A DNA stretch of 64,000 bases from Orthonyx spaldingii (taxonomy: Eukaryota > Chordata > Aves > Passeriformes > Orthonychidae): NCBI GenBank assembly GCA_013397795.1, contig VZTJ01004779.1, positions 883,386-947,385 of the forward strand, given 5' to 3'. The notes below the pieces were generated by a model, which saw only the letters and a list, made by a program, of their open reading frames with translations, was not told the DNA's origin and searched no databases. Both the position numbers and the translations under genes were made by a program. Positions 11,372 to 22,264 of the stretch are shown here, one piece after another; position 1 is the stretch's first letter; each line of letters opens with the position of its first letter.

Positions 11372-14300
11372 GCAAGTTTTTATAAATAGAAAGGAAAAGA
11401 AATGAAAAAAATCTCAAGATTTCTGTTCAAATGTAACTCACATAAATAACATAAATGGGACATACAGCTTCTCCAAGTAAATAAATAGTCCCAATACAGC
11501 AGTCTTGTGCCAGTCCAATGGCAGTATCACAAATAATGCTGCAAGTTAAACGAATGTCACTGCATTAAGAACAGATGTGGAACTCTTAAGTTTGGCTGGA
11601 AAAGACAAGATGATAAGGAACAAAAGGTACTTGGTCTGTCACGGTCGTACTTTGATATAGTGCCTTTTGGCATTTCAGTCCACTGAAAGTAAAAACAAAA
11701 TCCTGGACTCTGGAGTACGGACATGTAAAGGTGCCAAGATATCTCAACACTATAAATTAGGTTATTCATAAGGGAGTCCACTAGAAGTCAAAGAGAAATT
11801 CTGAATGTCTAAGTTTTACTGTAAAAAACTTTGAGACTTCCTATTTGTTACAAAATAATTACAGTTTTGCAAATGGGTAAGGAAAATTAAACTTTGGAAT
11901 TTTTTCAAAACAACATTTCTATAAAATCATCTATTTATAGACTTTTCAGAACAGTTCTGTGAGTGCAGCCAATTATTTACCACTTCTAGACACTTTAATC
12001 TTTTAAGAATTTAAAGAAAATACAAATGCCTTTTGGAGATGAGATGTACCGATTACTTCTTTGTTTGACTTACGATTCCCTAATATACTGTCTAACACAT
12101 TATTTAAATAACTCCTGTACCTAATGAATTGGGGATTGCAATGACTAAACCATACTTTTAGTCTGACAGCTCTTTTAGACCCCATCACCTGGCCCCACTG
12201 CTCTTCCTGTATTGTTCTAACATACTGGAAGTAGAGTCATATTGTTTTTGTTGAATTTAATGTATCTAAAGACTTTAATTTAATGTAGCTCAAATCTCCT
12301 GACAAAGGGATATAACTGATAGAAGAAGAGAGAAGCACAGCCTAGTGAACAATGAATCCAAAACTCGTTCCTTGGCAACTCATTATTAAAGTACACAGTG
12401 ACAGCAAGCATGATGCAATCTTATCAGGCTTTGAACCATACATGAAAGGTAATGGTGAAATGTTTAACTCATACCTTGGAATTAATTACTTAGCCCATAT
12501 TGAACAAACATTAATCAAAATTATTTACATCAAAAGGAGTTAGTTCCTTGAAATATACAAACTAGAACTGCAGCTGTACAGCATACAATGTTCCCATTCC
12601 TTTCTTCTTTCTGTGGATTTAACTTGGAAATGTCCAAAGAACCCAGAAACCTTCCCTTTGCTATAGGACCTGGAAGATCAGTTCCTGTGGGCCATATGTA
12701 CACATTATGAGACTGGATCCTGCTGTAACCCTGTATTCATTTACAACCTGCCTGCCTGCCTCTTTTTACCTCTTCCCCATCTCCCTATCCTTTTGTCATT
12801 TTATAACAGTACCAGGTACTTCCAAGATTAATGACTTGCTAGGGCCAATGGCCTACAGTAGTATCACAGGTTATCAGCATCTTCCAGCTGCTCTTTAATC
12901 TCCAGACAATCCCCAGCACCTTCATCATTATTAGTTAATTAGCATTAATGAAAGCTATGCATACACAGTGAGAGGCTAATATACCCTCAAGCTTATATGT
13001 CACTAATCCTTACTTTAAAAAAAAGGTATCCTACATGAGTAGTATCTGCATTGTTAAATGAAAGAATATTTCCCTACCTACCTAAAGGCACAAGCATCAG
13101 TCAAGAGACTAATGATCTGTAAAACTTCATCAAAAGATAACAATACTGCAGACTTCAGCCATTAGAAAGAATTCAGTCTCCACCCCCTTATCTTCATTAT
13201 TTTTCTCTACCTGTTCTCAGCCCATGCCCGTCCTCTCTACTCAACATTCTCTACCTTTTTGGTCTTCAACTAATACCTTATCCACCAGTATTGGCCTTAA
13301 GAAAAATTATGGGCAAATCATCTTCACATTCTTTGCTTTAAAACAAGATGATGTAACCTTAAAAGCTCCAGAAATATCTACTGCACAAAACTACTTGTGA
13401 GATGTGACAGTTGTCTCCATATGTTACCTATAAAATTCACACACTACTGGTCTATAGGGCAATTGCTTATTCCTGGCACTCTTCCAGGATTTATATAGCT
13501 ATGTGTGGTCTGCTCTCTTCTACTTACTCATCTACTGACTTGAAATTTTCTATGTCCAAACCCACAGCATTTTGGCCCTGAGGTTTTGTCACACCCCCAA
13601 CCTGCTGAGCTTTCCAAAAATATCATGCACTGAAAAACAAAACTGTATGACTCATTGGATCTAAATTCGTCAAGAAAAAAGACATAGAAATTAATATTTA
13701 ACCAATATTTATATTGTAAAGGTAATGTTGTAAATCATGCCAACTGCATTTCTATTCCATAGTCACAGAATCCATTGTTTAACACTTTCCTTCTGATTAA
13801 AACTCTTTCCAAAAAATTGCAAATTTTACTTGTTTTTTGGGTTTGTTTTTTTTTTGTTTCTTTTAAAGGACATTAATAGTCACATTGATATATTTCTTTG
13901 TTTGCTACAAAGAAATTGCTTCAACGTCTTCTAAGAAACCTGTGACTTTTATCCTAGATTCTGTAGGCCTGCACCTCCTGCCATACCAATATAACCACAA
14001 CAAAAAGTCAAAATTTTTGCCAACAGAGAGAAAGGGACAACTTCATTAAATCAGTATAAACAAGACTAAAATTGTTTCAAGCTACATTTTAGATCATAGA
14101 TATTTATAGAGGCCAGGTCCGAAAATAAACTCCTTGACTAAACTCCCAATGGTTCCACTGCTAATTTTTAATTTATGAGCTATAGGGATCAGGCTCTCCT
14201 ATGAGTGCCATCCTCTACACCAAGGTTAACACACAGAGCAGTGGTACTCTGCAAACTTGAAATGACTCATGCCCTGCTGCAATCTCACTCCAACACTAAA

Positions 14301-16330
14301 TGATAATGCCAGTTTCTGTGAAGAATGTTTATTATACTGAGGTAGAAAATACTATTCAGATCATTTGGTCAACATATCCTATTTGCTGAAAACTTTTAAC
14401 TAACATCACACAAGATTTAAATCAAGTTGCTGCCAATCCAAATGGATGTGCAAGAGTTAAGGTTACCAAGACTTGCTTGGGACACAAATTAGAGCAAGTC
14501 TCTCACACATTTCAGGGTTTCAGATTAATGTACAAAGTTGTTGTACAAAGCATTCCCCCACCCTCAAGTTCTGGAAGTGCAGTAATTTATGAAGTAATCA
14601 AATCTCTCAGTTTACATAAAATTAAAAGTCTTCTGGCTTCTTTATTTGACAATTCCAACAACACTCCTCCATCCATTCAAAACATAGCAAACACGGTGCC
14701 AGTTTATGTACAGTACTGTCTACCAGCAGGAGTCAGACGAATATTTTTGTTCAGGCTACACTAGAGGACTAAATTGAGAAATCATCACTAGATGTCCACC
14801 TACATTATGTACAGTCACCTCATCTAACTCAATGACTAATGCCTTGATGTTTAATTTTAATTGCATTGTCTTGCCTATGTCCTGAAGTTAAATACACTTT
14901 AAGTTTTGGGTTTAGGTTTTCCGTGGGGATTTTGTTGTTGTTTTCATTGAAGTTTACTGTCACACAACCCTTATCAACAGAAACACTGCAACTGATCACA
15001 GAGCTTTGGATAAGGGAAGAATGTTCTTCTTTGGTCCTGCCTTCTCCTCTGTTCTCACTTTCACCAATGACACAGAAACGTTATTGAAGACACATATGTT
15101 TGTTGCATGCAGCTTTTTAAAGGTATTGTTCACTGACTTCCCCTTAATACAAATATGTACACGTGTAAAGACTTCATTAATCTGAAAGTTTCTTCTTACA
15201 CTGAACTCATGCATTTATACATGGGTATACATACACAAGTGTTGGAGTCATAGATACATGCACATGCTCAAAGTCAAGAATACATACTAGGAAATAGTCT
15301 TGCATGGGTAGGTCTTGCCATAGTAAATTAGGTTTTAAAGAGTAAAAGTATAGAAATCAGTTCCTGAGATCACTTTCCTTGGCAAGGAAATTGGGACTGT
15401 GAGTAAAGGAGCTGGGACTATGACTTGACTTTTATCCTAATGCAAAACATAGAGAAAGTTTGATAGGCTTAACTTGTTTATCTCTACATACTGTAGTACC
15501 ATGTGGGCCTACATAGATAAGTTCTTGCACTAGAGACAGCTATCAAAGCCAAGAGCAGTGGAAGAAAGTGCTTTGTAAGATAAATACATCAGGGATGCTG
15601 CAAGTTCCGGACTGGGGCTGTGTATTATCAGCCACATGAAAGTACAGGAGCTGCCCTACCCTCTCTAACAGTCTGAGTGAGAATTTGTCAATAGGAAAGA
15701 TGGCATATTTTCCCCTTAAATTAAACTTGAAACTTTCTCTTTATCACCTCATCCTTTTCCCTGTCACACGTTCCATGTTTTTGACATCTCTTCATCCACT
15801 GGGTATTAAAAAAATGTTATTCTTAAAACCACTCCTGACTGTATTCTCTGTACTACCTCATCTCTTAAGACTAAAACACATAGATGTGAAATAATTGTAG
15901 AAAATATCACACTAACACAATTAAGCAAAAAATCCAAACCAAAACTAAAACACACATGCAGCCTGTTAGATTATCTAATCATCTTCTCTGAGAGGAGACA
16001 GGTAAGATTAAGAGCTCCTGCAGAGTAAATATGAAGCAGAAAGTGTATTAATCATGTTCAATCTATTTTTAAGAGGTTTTGGTGTAAGCACAGTCTCAAA
16101 AGCTGTTAGGAGTACTACGTTTTGTCTACACTGCCCCTCTTCCCTAAATCCAATCCACCCCCCAAGCCTTTCCCCTGTCAAAATAACAAAATAATTATGC
16201 TAGTTGCATAACTTTGATCATTTCTCTTCACAAACAGCATTTATGACTGTGGTTTAAGAAACTTTTAAAGAAACCTCTCAGAGATAATTTTCTTTGTCTG
16301 GGAAAGGGAAAATTGTTTTCCTTCATCCTG
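11372..16330. other. AT-rich non-coding stretch
   Basis: About 5 kb without a supported gene. Frames of 60-95 codons occur on both strands (for example 14477-14764 plus and 15685-15894 plus), none with convincing splice pairs or known motifs. A CAG/GTAAGA donor-like site sits near 16002 on the plus strand, with no plausible acceptor nearby. Pyrimidine-rich patches lie at about 12740-12800 and 13170-13260, and a T/G-rich run near 13830-13865. Confidence 0.5.
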
Positions 16331-16395
16331 AACAGAACCACAGAATTATTTAGGTTCAAAAAGACCCTTAAGATCAATGAGTCCAACAGTTAATA
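16331..16395 (-). repeat. CR1 LINE 3' tail fragment
   Basis: The plus-strand words aaccacagaattatttaggt and aagacccttaagatcaatga, followed by gtccaacagttaa, are the reverse complement of a passerine-type CR1 3' end. The copy is about 65 bases and strongly truncated. Confidence 0.85.
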
Positions 16396-17513
16396 TAATA
16401 TGATTTAGTTATAAGCATTTTAACGAGTTTTTTAAACATAATCAAGGTCTACAGGAAAACAACCAATTAAGTTAAAAAGCATTCTGCTGAATTGTAACTC
16501 TTTAAGGAATGTGGGAAATTCATAGCAAAAATCTCTGTACATATTTCAAGCATAGGGTTAGAGACTATAGCAATTTATGACAAGGAAATTATTTGTGTGA
16601 AAAAGGAAAAATACATTTGGCCTTCCATATACAGTCTTGAGGGTCTCTAGGATTAAAACATTCCTAATCAAAACATGATTTGGCACTGTACTAGTTCACA
16701 CATACACATGATGTGAATTAACATGCTAACAAATTTATAATTGTTCATTGCAAGAGTAACCTGGCTATAAATTAAATTGGCATTATTGGAGGAACACACA
16801 AGTTGAAAAAAACATGACTAAGGTGGCAAAGCTGAGTACGCTGATTTAGGAAAGTGACAGAATACTCTCTGCCAGGATTTATTTCAATCATCTTCTGCAT
16901 ATGCGTTATAACAAAAATCTTTCTCCGTATATAGGGGTGGGGTTTGGGGACTTAAAACCTTTATTTCAATTGGTAAAAAAAGGATTGAAGTTCTCATTGG
17001 GAGAGCCTACAGATTATTTCATTTCATCTTCACAGTGGAAGATGGCCTTTTCAGGAACACATTCCTTACATATCTTGTACATCCCAAGCTGCCCTTTATG
17101 TACAAAGGAGACAGTAATGTACTGATTCAAAACAAAGAATTGAGAGACAGTGAAATTCAGGTCAGGAATCTCTCCTTTCTTGTATCAGTTTGAAATGCCT
17201 GTCAGAGTATCCTAATGAAAGATCAGTTGGTACGGTCAAAACCCACTGCATGCAAGTACAGCTGTGGAGTTTGTGACTGCTGCCAGTCAGCTCCTGATGA
17301 AATCAAGTCAGGAACTGAGGAAACATTTGCACAGTATCACATATGATCTCTTTGGGATAGATCAACAGAACAATACTTAATTATTTTTGTCTTGACCTTT
17401 CCCCTTTTGAAATCCCTCATTTAAACATGAAATTCCACCTATTATAATATATTTTCATGCAAGTCTCTTGGAAACAAATTTTGTGTGATTACTATGACAG
17501 ACAGGAAATTTAG
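16396..17513. other. Unique AT-rich stretch
   Basis: No supported feature. A 74-codon plus-strand frame (16901-17125) has no recognisable motif. Confidence 0.5.
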
Positions 17514-17620
17514 ACAGAATCATTTTGATTGAGAAAGACCTTTAAGATCATCGTGTTCAACTCTGAATGAATACTGTACTGGATGACCAGTAGACTAATA
17601 TTCCACGAAGCACATCTCCT
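17514..17620 (-). repeat. CR1 LINE 3' end fragment
   Basis: cagaatcattttgattgaga followed by aagacctttaagatcatcgt is a clear inverted CR1 3' tail. The next 60 bases (gaccagtagactaatattcc, cacatctcctcagtgcat) still resemble the adjoining CR1 region at lower identity. The element is a short decayed copy in minus orientation. Confidence 0.8.
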
Positions 17621-20566
17621 CAGTGCATTTCATCCCAGATACTGCAGAAGCATTGTTCTACATGTCATCTTGCCTGGCAGATAATCCCACTGAGTTCCTG
17701 TTAGTACTACAGGGAGATGAGTCATACATTGTCCAACACCACCTCATGGCAAAAAGTAGCAGTGAGGTCAAGGAATTTTTCATTCTAATTCAGATGACAG
17801 AAAGACAGGGACTTGAGGACTTGAAGAAGGCCAGACTTTTCTACCTATTCTTTCAAGTAAGCCCTAGTTTCCTTCTGTTACCTGATCTGTCCCTTCAAAT
17901 CTCAGTCTCAACTTTCTACTCTTTCAGGTCTCAGTATCAACCAGATCTAGTATTTCCAACTGGCTCTGAGACATCACTTCCAATTCTCACCTAACTTCCA
18001 ATCCCAACACCCTGCCTATCACTGTACAAGGCACAATCCAGCATTAAAGTTTAATCCCTTTGCCAGTCAGACGTTTACTATGTCTTGCCACCAAGTTCTA
18101 AGATAATTTTTCCACTCATATTAAGTCCAATTCACTCCCTAAAACTAACGAGGCTGCTTGTTTGCTTGTTTGGTATTGTCATCTTCAGCTTACATGCACC
18201 ATACTGCACATGAGACATGGCAGAAATACAGAACTGGACCCAGCACAGTCTGAAGCAAACTCAAAGTGTAATTATTAAGGAAAATCCTGTGCAGCCTTGA
18301 ACCAGAATAAGCTCATTTGATTTGAAACTTCAAGGCATGTACATGCAAAATTCAACTAAGCCTTTACTAAAAGCATGCAAAATGTGATTTTCAAAAGCTC
18401 ATGGCTCAGTCAAGCTGGGGTGTTTCATAAACTCCTACAAAAATACACCTATAGAGATCATGTTTTTTACCAGACCCAAGTCTTGTGCTCTCCATACTGG
18501 TGATAACAATTTCCAGATGTTTCGTTATTTTGTTTCCTCTCTTCATTCCCACATTGGAAAACAAGCAAACAAACAGACATCTTATCTCACCTTGAGAATA
18601 TGTGAAAGCAAATAAATTGACAATTGTAATACTATTCAGGCTCAGTAAAAACTTCAAAGTAGAAAGGTCAGTCCAAAAGTTATTCTACACCTAAAGTCAG
18701 GTTTGCAAAGAAGGTATTGTAAACAAAATTTATGAGAAAACCTACCTAAAAATGGGTTTACTTTACCTGTTACCACTGGTAGTACTCTATAGTTGAATGT
18801 GTGAGTTACTTTAGCATAAAGATAGTTCTGATTATGGAAAAAAACAGTGACTCTGCTTCAGCTCCCTTTCTTTACCTAATTTTAAACTCTGCCTCACACT
18901 ACACATCATAATATTTAGTCCATTATCATATCCTGATTTACATAGACCTGACATTTTGAGGTTTTTTTGTGATCTGTTAGGAAAATGCCCCTCTTTTTTT
19001 GCTTCATCTATTACTCATTCCCAGTCTTCACTTGCACACACCTGACCAGAATATACAACAGCGTCACAGGCAAGGTTATAAATGGAACTATCCCTTCTGG
19101 CAAAGGCAAGTCTTGGAAGAATAATAACCTGTACACTGAATTCAAATACTTCCAAAGGACCTTAGCTCCTTTATTCTGGATAACGTTGCAGTTTATACAA
19201 CCTACCACCTGATGAGCCAAATAAAAGTGAAGGAGCTTACAAGTTTATTGCTGTCGATCAGCACGTTAAACACATTATGTGCCCCAGCACGAGTTTTTCA
19301 TTTAGAACTGGAAAAGGAAGTCTGAGTGATTTTTTTTCCATTTCTTTCTTGTAGATATGTTGAGGTTTTTATTATTCATGCCAGTATGCTATCGATACCT
19401 CTGCTGACTCCTAAAACATCTGTCCCACTGTTCACAGTTCCTGGAGTGCAATGATATCAATCCATGCTGCTAATCAGAGGACCCTCAATTAAGTACCTAC
19501 AAGGCAGTGAGTGGTAAACAAGAAAATGTACAAAAAGACAACAGATGAATTCTTCTCTATCCCAATTCACAGAAGCCATTAGAATTCTTTTTGCTTTAGA
19601 TTTGAAATTCAAATTCCAGTGAAAATCCATTAGCAATATAAAACCTGAAAAAATCGGTGCAAAAAAATTGTACTGAAGACAGAAAACACAAGGAGCTGAA
19701 TGAGATATATACATCCTAGGTCATATGCCACCGTGATCTCTTTCATAAAATGATACTTTTCCCTAACAGCACCAATAAGTAAAGATCCACTGTTACAAGA
19801 ATACTTTACTATGACTTGGAAAAATAACTGTCACAAAGTAATTGCATTAGACCTCATCAGAATCAGCCCTTGCTCACTTAGGAGAGCTCCCTATGTTTAA
19901 ATTTTATGTGATTTTTACAACAGTTGGTAAAGTGCAAATCTATTACCTTAGAAAAGGAGAGGGAAAGTAAGCAGACTTCTGGGTTCTATCACTCTGATAT
20001 ACAACAATACATTGTGAGGTTATAACAGCAAGTAACAGGACTAATCATATAAATGATGCAAAATTATTAAATGAAACAGTAGAATGGTATGACATATGCA
20101 GAGTCACCAACAGAGAAAGCTGACAAAGGGCTTGGTGCTTGTGATGAATGAGAAAGGCAATTGGTAAAGAGGTAGAAATGTAATGGACAGAAAACATTTG
20201 GGAATTTTAATTTTCCTGAACAATGTACCAGACGTAGAAGATATGTTAATCTCTGTAGAAATACTGAAAGGGCACGGGGGAAGAAGACATCCAAACAAAT
20301 CCCAAAATTGTAAAAGGGAAGATGTGTACCATACTCCAGGCTGAAATCGCATATGGTTGATGTATTTTATCACAGTCTTCCATCAGTCTTGGCACTAAAT
20401 ATGAAGGAACTAAATTGTGACTTTCCGTGTTTGACTCTGTCTTCAGCTGAATTTATTTCCATGAAAATTGAGGAATTCAGAGTAACAGACAATTATCTAG
20501 TGTAAAATCCTCAAATAGCTATGAAAACAAGAAAGTGTTTGTTGTTTTTTCCATCAATGCTTCCTC
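17621..20566. other. Non-coding stretch with strand-asymmetric pyrimidine tract
   Basis: From about 17850 to 18060 the plus strand is strongly C/T- and A-rich with few G. This keeps a 123-codon plus-strand frame (17623-17994) open, but the frame has no motif or splice pair and begins at the edge of a CR1 fragment. A minus-strand AAG/GTGAGA donor-like site lies at about 18592. The open frame before it begins with a hydrophobic run, but the acceptor is weak. Confidence 0.4.
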
Positions 20567-20723
20567 AGCTTTACCCGAGAACACTGTTACTGTGACTCAG
20601 TGGTGCAGTTGTATGAAACCATATGCTCAGAAGACCGAGGGCTGCTTATGCCTGTCAACAGCCAGACATATCAGTGCTGGCATCTGCACCAGTTGTCAAA
20701 CCGATGAGTATGAATGTCAGTGA
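20567..20723 (+). CDS. Candidate 3'-terminal coding exon, cysteine-rich, unidentified
   Basis: Seen: a strong-looking acceptor (gtttgttgttttttccatca, then atgcttcctcag) ends at 20566. It is followed by an open frame entered in phase 1 that runs to TGA at 20721-20723. The peptide is cysteine-rich, with WCSCM, GCLCL and ICTSCQ clusters and an ending DEYECQ. The segment is less AT-rich than its flanks and has several CpGs. Inferred: it could be the last exon of a plus-strand transcript, but a single acceptor next to a 50-codon frame can arise by chance. No polyadenylation signal was assessed and no family was recognised. Confidence 0.25.
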
Positions 20724-20817
20724 TCATTAGACTTATTTTCAGTCATCCAGTTACAGTGACATGACCTGTAACTCTTTTCTGCTACTGTGGGATACAAGGA
20801 CCAATAGTCTGACTCAC
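20724..20817. other. Spacer between two exon candidates on opposite strands
   Basis: No feature beyond the minus-strand donor GTGAGTC that begins at 20817. Confidence 0.4.
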
Positions 20818-20904
20818 CTAATTTGAGAAATAGTAGAATGTAGATAATATCCTCAGTTGCTATGACAGCATTCCAGGCAGCATGTGATCCCAGAGCCACA
20901 AAGC
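20818..20904 (-). CDS. Candidate internal exon (minus strand), symmetric phase 1-1
   Basis: Seen: on the minus strand an acceptor-like ggactctgtcctattatcag precedes an 87-nt segment that ends TTAG next to GTGAGTC, a strong donor. The frame entering in phase 1 is open throughout and leaves in phase 1, so the segment would add exactly 29 residues without shifting frame. The peptide begins FVALGSHAAWNAV and ends hydrophobic (IIYILLFLKL), which would suit a membrane segment. I do not recognise it. Inferred: plausible skipped or cassette exon; chance is still quite possible because the pyrimidine tract is only moderate. Confidence 0.3.
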
Positions 20905-22027
20905 CTGATAATAGGACAGAGTCCAAGCTCTAAAAGTTAATGAAGATGTTCTTTTTTTACTTTCTATACATATTTCTAAGCAGGAAGAGAGGAGAAGCTG
21001 CAGGAGCCTAGTACTAACCATCCTTCATAAAAGATGCTTTCTTCTAGAGTGATTTCTCACATATGCAAGAGGAAAGTCAGGATGGCACAGACAACTGGAG
21101 AGCCTGAGAGCAACTCCCAGTCCTTTTTCCCATAGGAAGTACTGTTGTGATCATTCTTGGAAGGAGTAAGAGAAATATTTTCTTGATCTATTTCCTATTA
21201 CGTGGACGTTATCAAGAAATCCAGTCAGAAGTTATGCACTAACAAGTATCACTTTCCAATAATAATATAAGATGCAATCTAAGCTGTAAACCCGATAGTA
21301 TATCTTCTAGTTCTGCTAACAGTGTCCAAAACTTAGTAGGAACTCTTTGCAATATTGAGTGGGAGCATTTCTCCTTCTCTGTGAACACCATATGTTGTAT
21401 TTGAACTTTTCTTTTCAATGCAACTGCACTAATCTTGTGAGAGTTCACTGGTTCTTAAAATAAACCGAAAGACATTTGTTTATTTATTCAAAAATTGCAA
21501 CAATTTATATCCTAGCACTTCCTAGAAATTTCTAATGCATAAATACAAGTATTACTACAATTATTTACCTAAATATATATTAATATTAAATTGCTAATAT
21601 CAACATAAATTATTTTATGTATTTATATAACAGTATCTACATATAGAGTTGTTTATTCAGAGAAAAAATTATGCTTAAATGTCTGTTTCAACAGTCCTTT
21701 CCTAATGATAGCACTACAAGTGACACCAGCTACGCAGGACAGATGATGTCACCAAACTACCCTTCCAAAGGAAATGGACCTTTTATAAGAGCAGTTATTT
21801 CCACTGTGGTCATCAGGCCACTGCTTAACAGTTTGTGGCACTGTAATCTGCAGCATGACCATTCATCTAATTACTGCTGAAACTGTGGTATTAATCTACT
21901 CATAAAGGGCAAGTTAAGAGTCAATTGCCAGCAGTGGAAAGCACTTGGTATGGATAATGTGTTGCAGACCCGGTTTCATCTGCTCTTACTGATTTCAGCA
22001 GTCTGCACGATTTGATTTCATCTCTGA
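20905..22027. other. AT-rich non-coding stretch
   Basis: Contains a very AT-rich stretch at about 21475-21670. A 69-codon plus-strand frame (21671-21880) lies just upstream of the CpG-bearing segment and might belong with it, but it has no start or splice support. Confidence 0.4.
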
Positions 22028-22264
22028 GTGGACAAAAACACAGAACCCAAAACTGTGTCAAATCACACCTGCATGGTACCTTTGATGAATATCTTCAGCA
22101 TTGCTAAAGACGTGAGGCAGTCTCTGACCTATCCGTCATATCCCAGCCGTGTGGGCTCCCAGACTGACACATCACCGCACGACACACGACTCCACAGACA
22201 AATCACTCTTGCCCAGGACCTCCCTCCATACTTCACCTTCGTGGAAGCATCCAACCTTTCCTAG
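22028..22264 (+). CDS. CpG-bearing open segment, candidate exon or retrocopy fragment
   Basis: Seen: 78 sense codons (first codon GTG, closing TAG at 22262-22264) in a patch that is clearly richer in GC and CpG than the surroundings; at least seven CpGs fall between about 22108 and 22245. The peptide contains SYPSRVGSQTDTSPHDT followed by RLHRQITLAQDLPPYF and is Ser/Thr/Pro-rich, as in a disordered region. An AG that could act as acceptor precedes it, but no good donor follows before the stop. In a CpG-depleted background, retained CpGs suggest either selection or recent insertion. It may be a terminal exon, a fragment of a retroelement, or chance. No family recognised. Confidence 0.3.
   Translation: MDKNTEPKTVSNHTCMVPLMNIFSIAKDVRQSLTYPSYPSRVGSQTDTSPHDTRLHRQITLAQDLPPYFTFVEASNLS

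Noticed and set aside
11151..11417. Gly/Trp/Phe-rich 88-codon minus-strand frame
   Set aside because: It is produced by the G-free plus strand; stop codons are depleted by composition.
16002..16007. Strong plus-strand donor CAG/GTAAGA as an exon end
   Set aside because: No acceptor with a pyrimidine tract or open segment lies in front of it within a usual exon length.
17623..17994. 123-codon plus-strand frame as a gene
   Set aside because: It starts at the edge of a CR1 fragment, is driven by pyrimidine-rich composition, and has no domain or splice-site pair.
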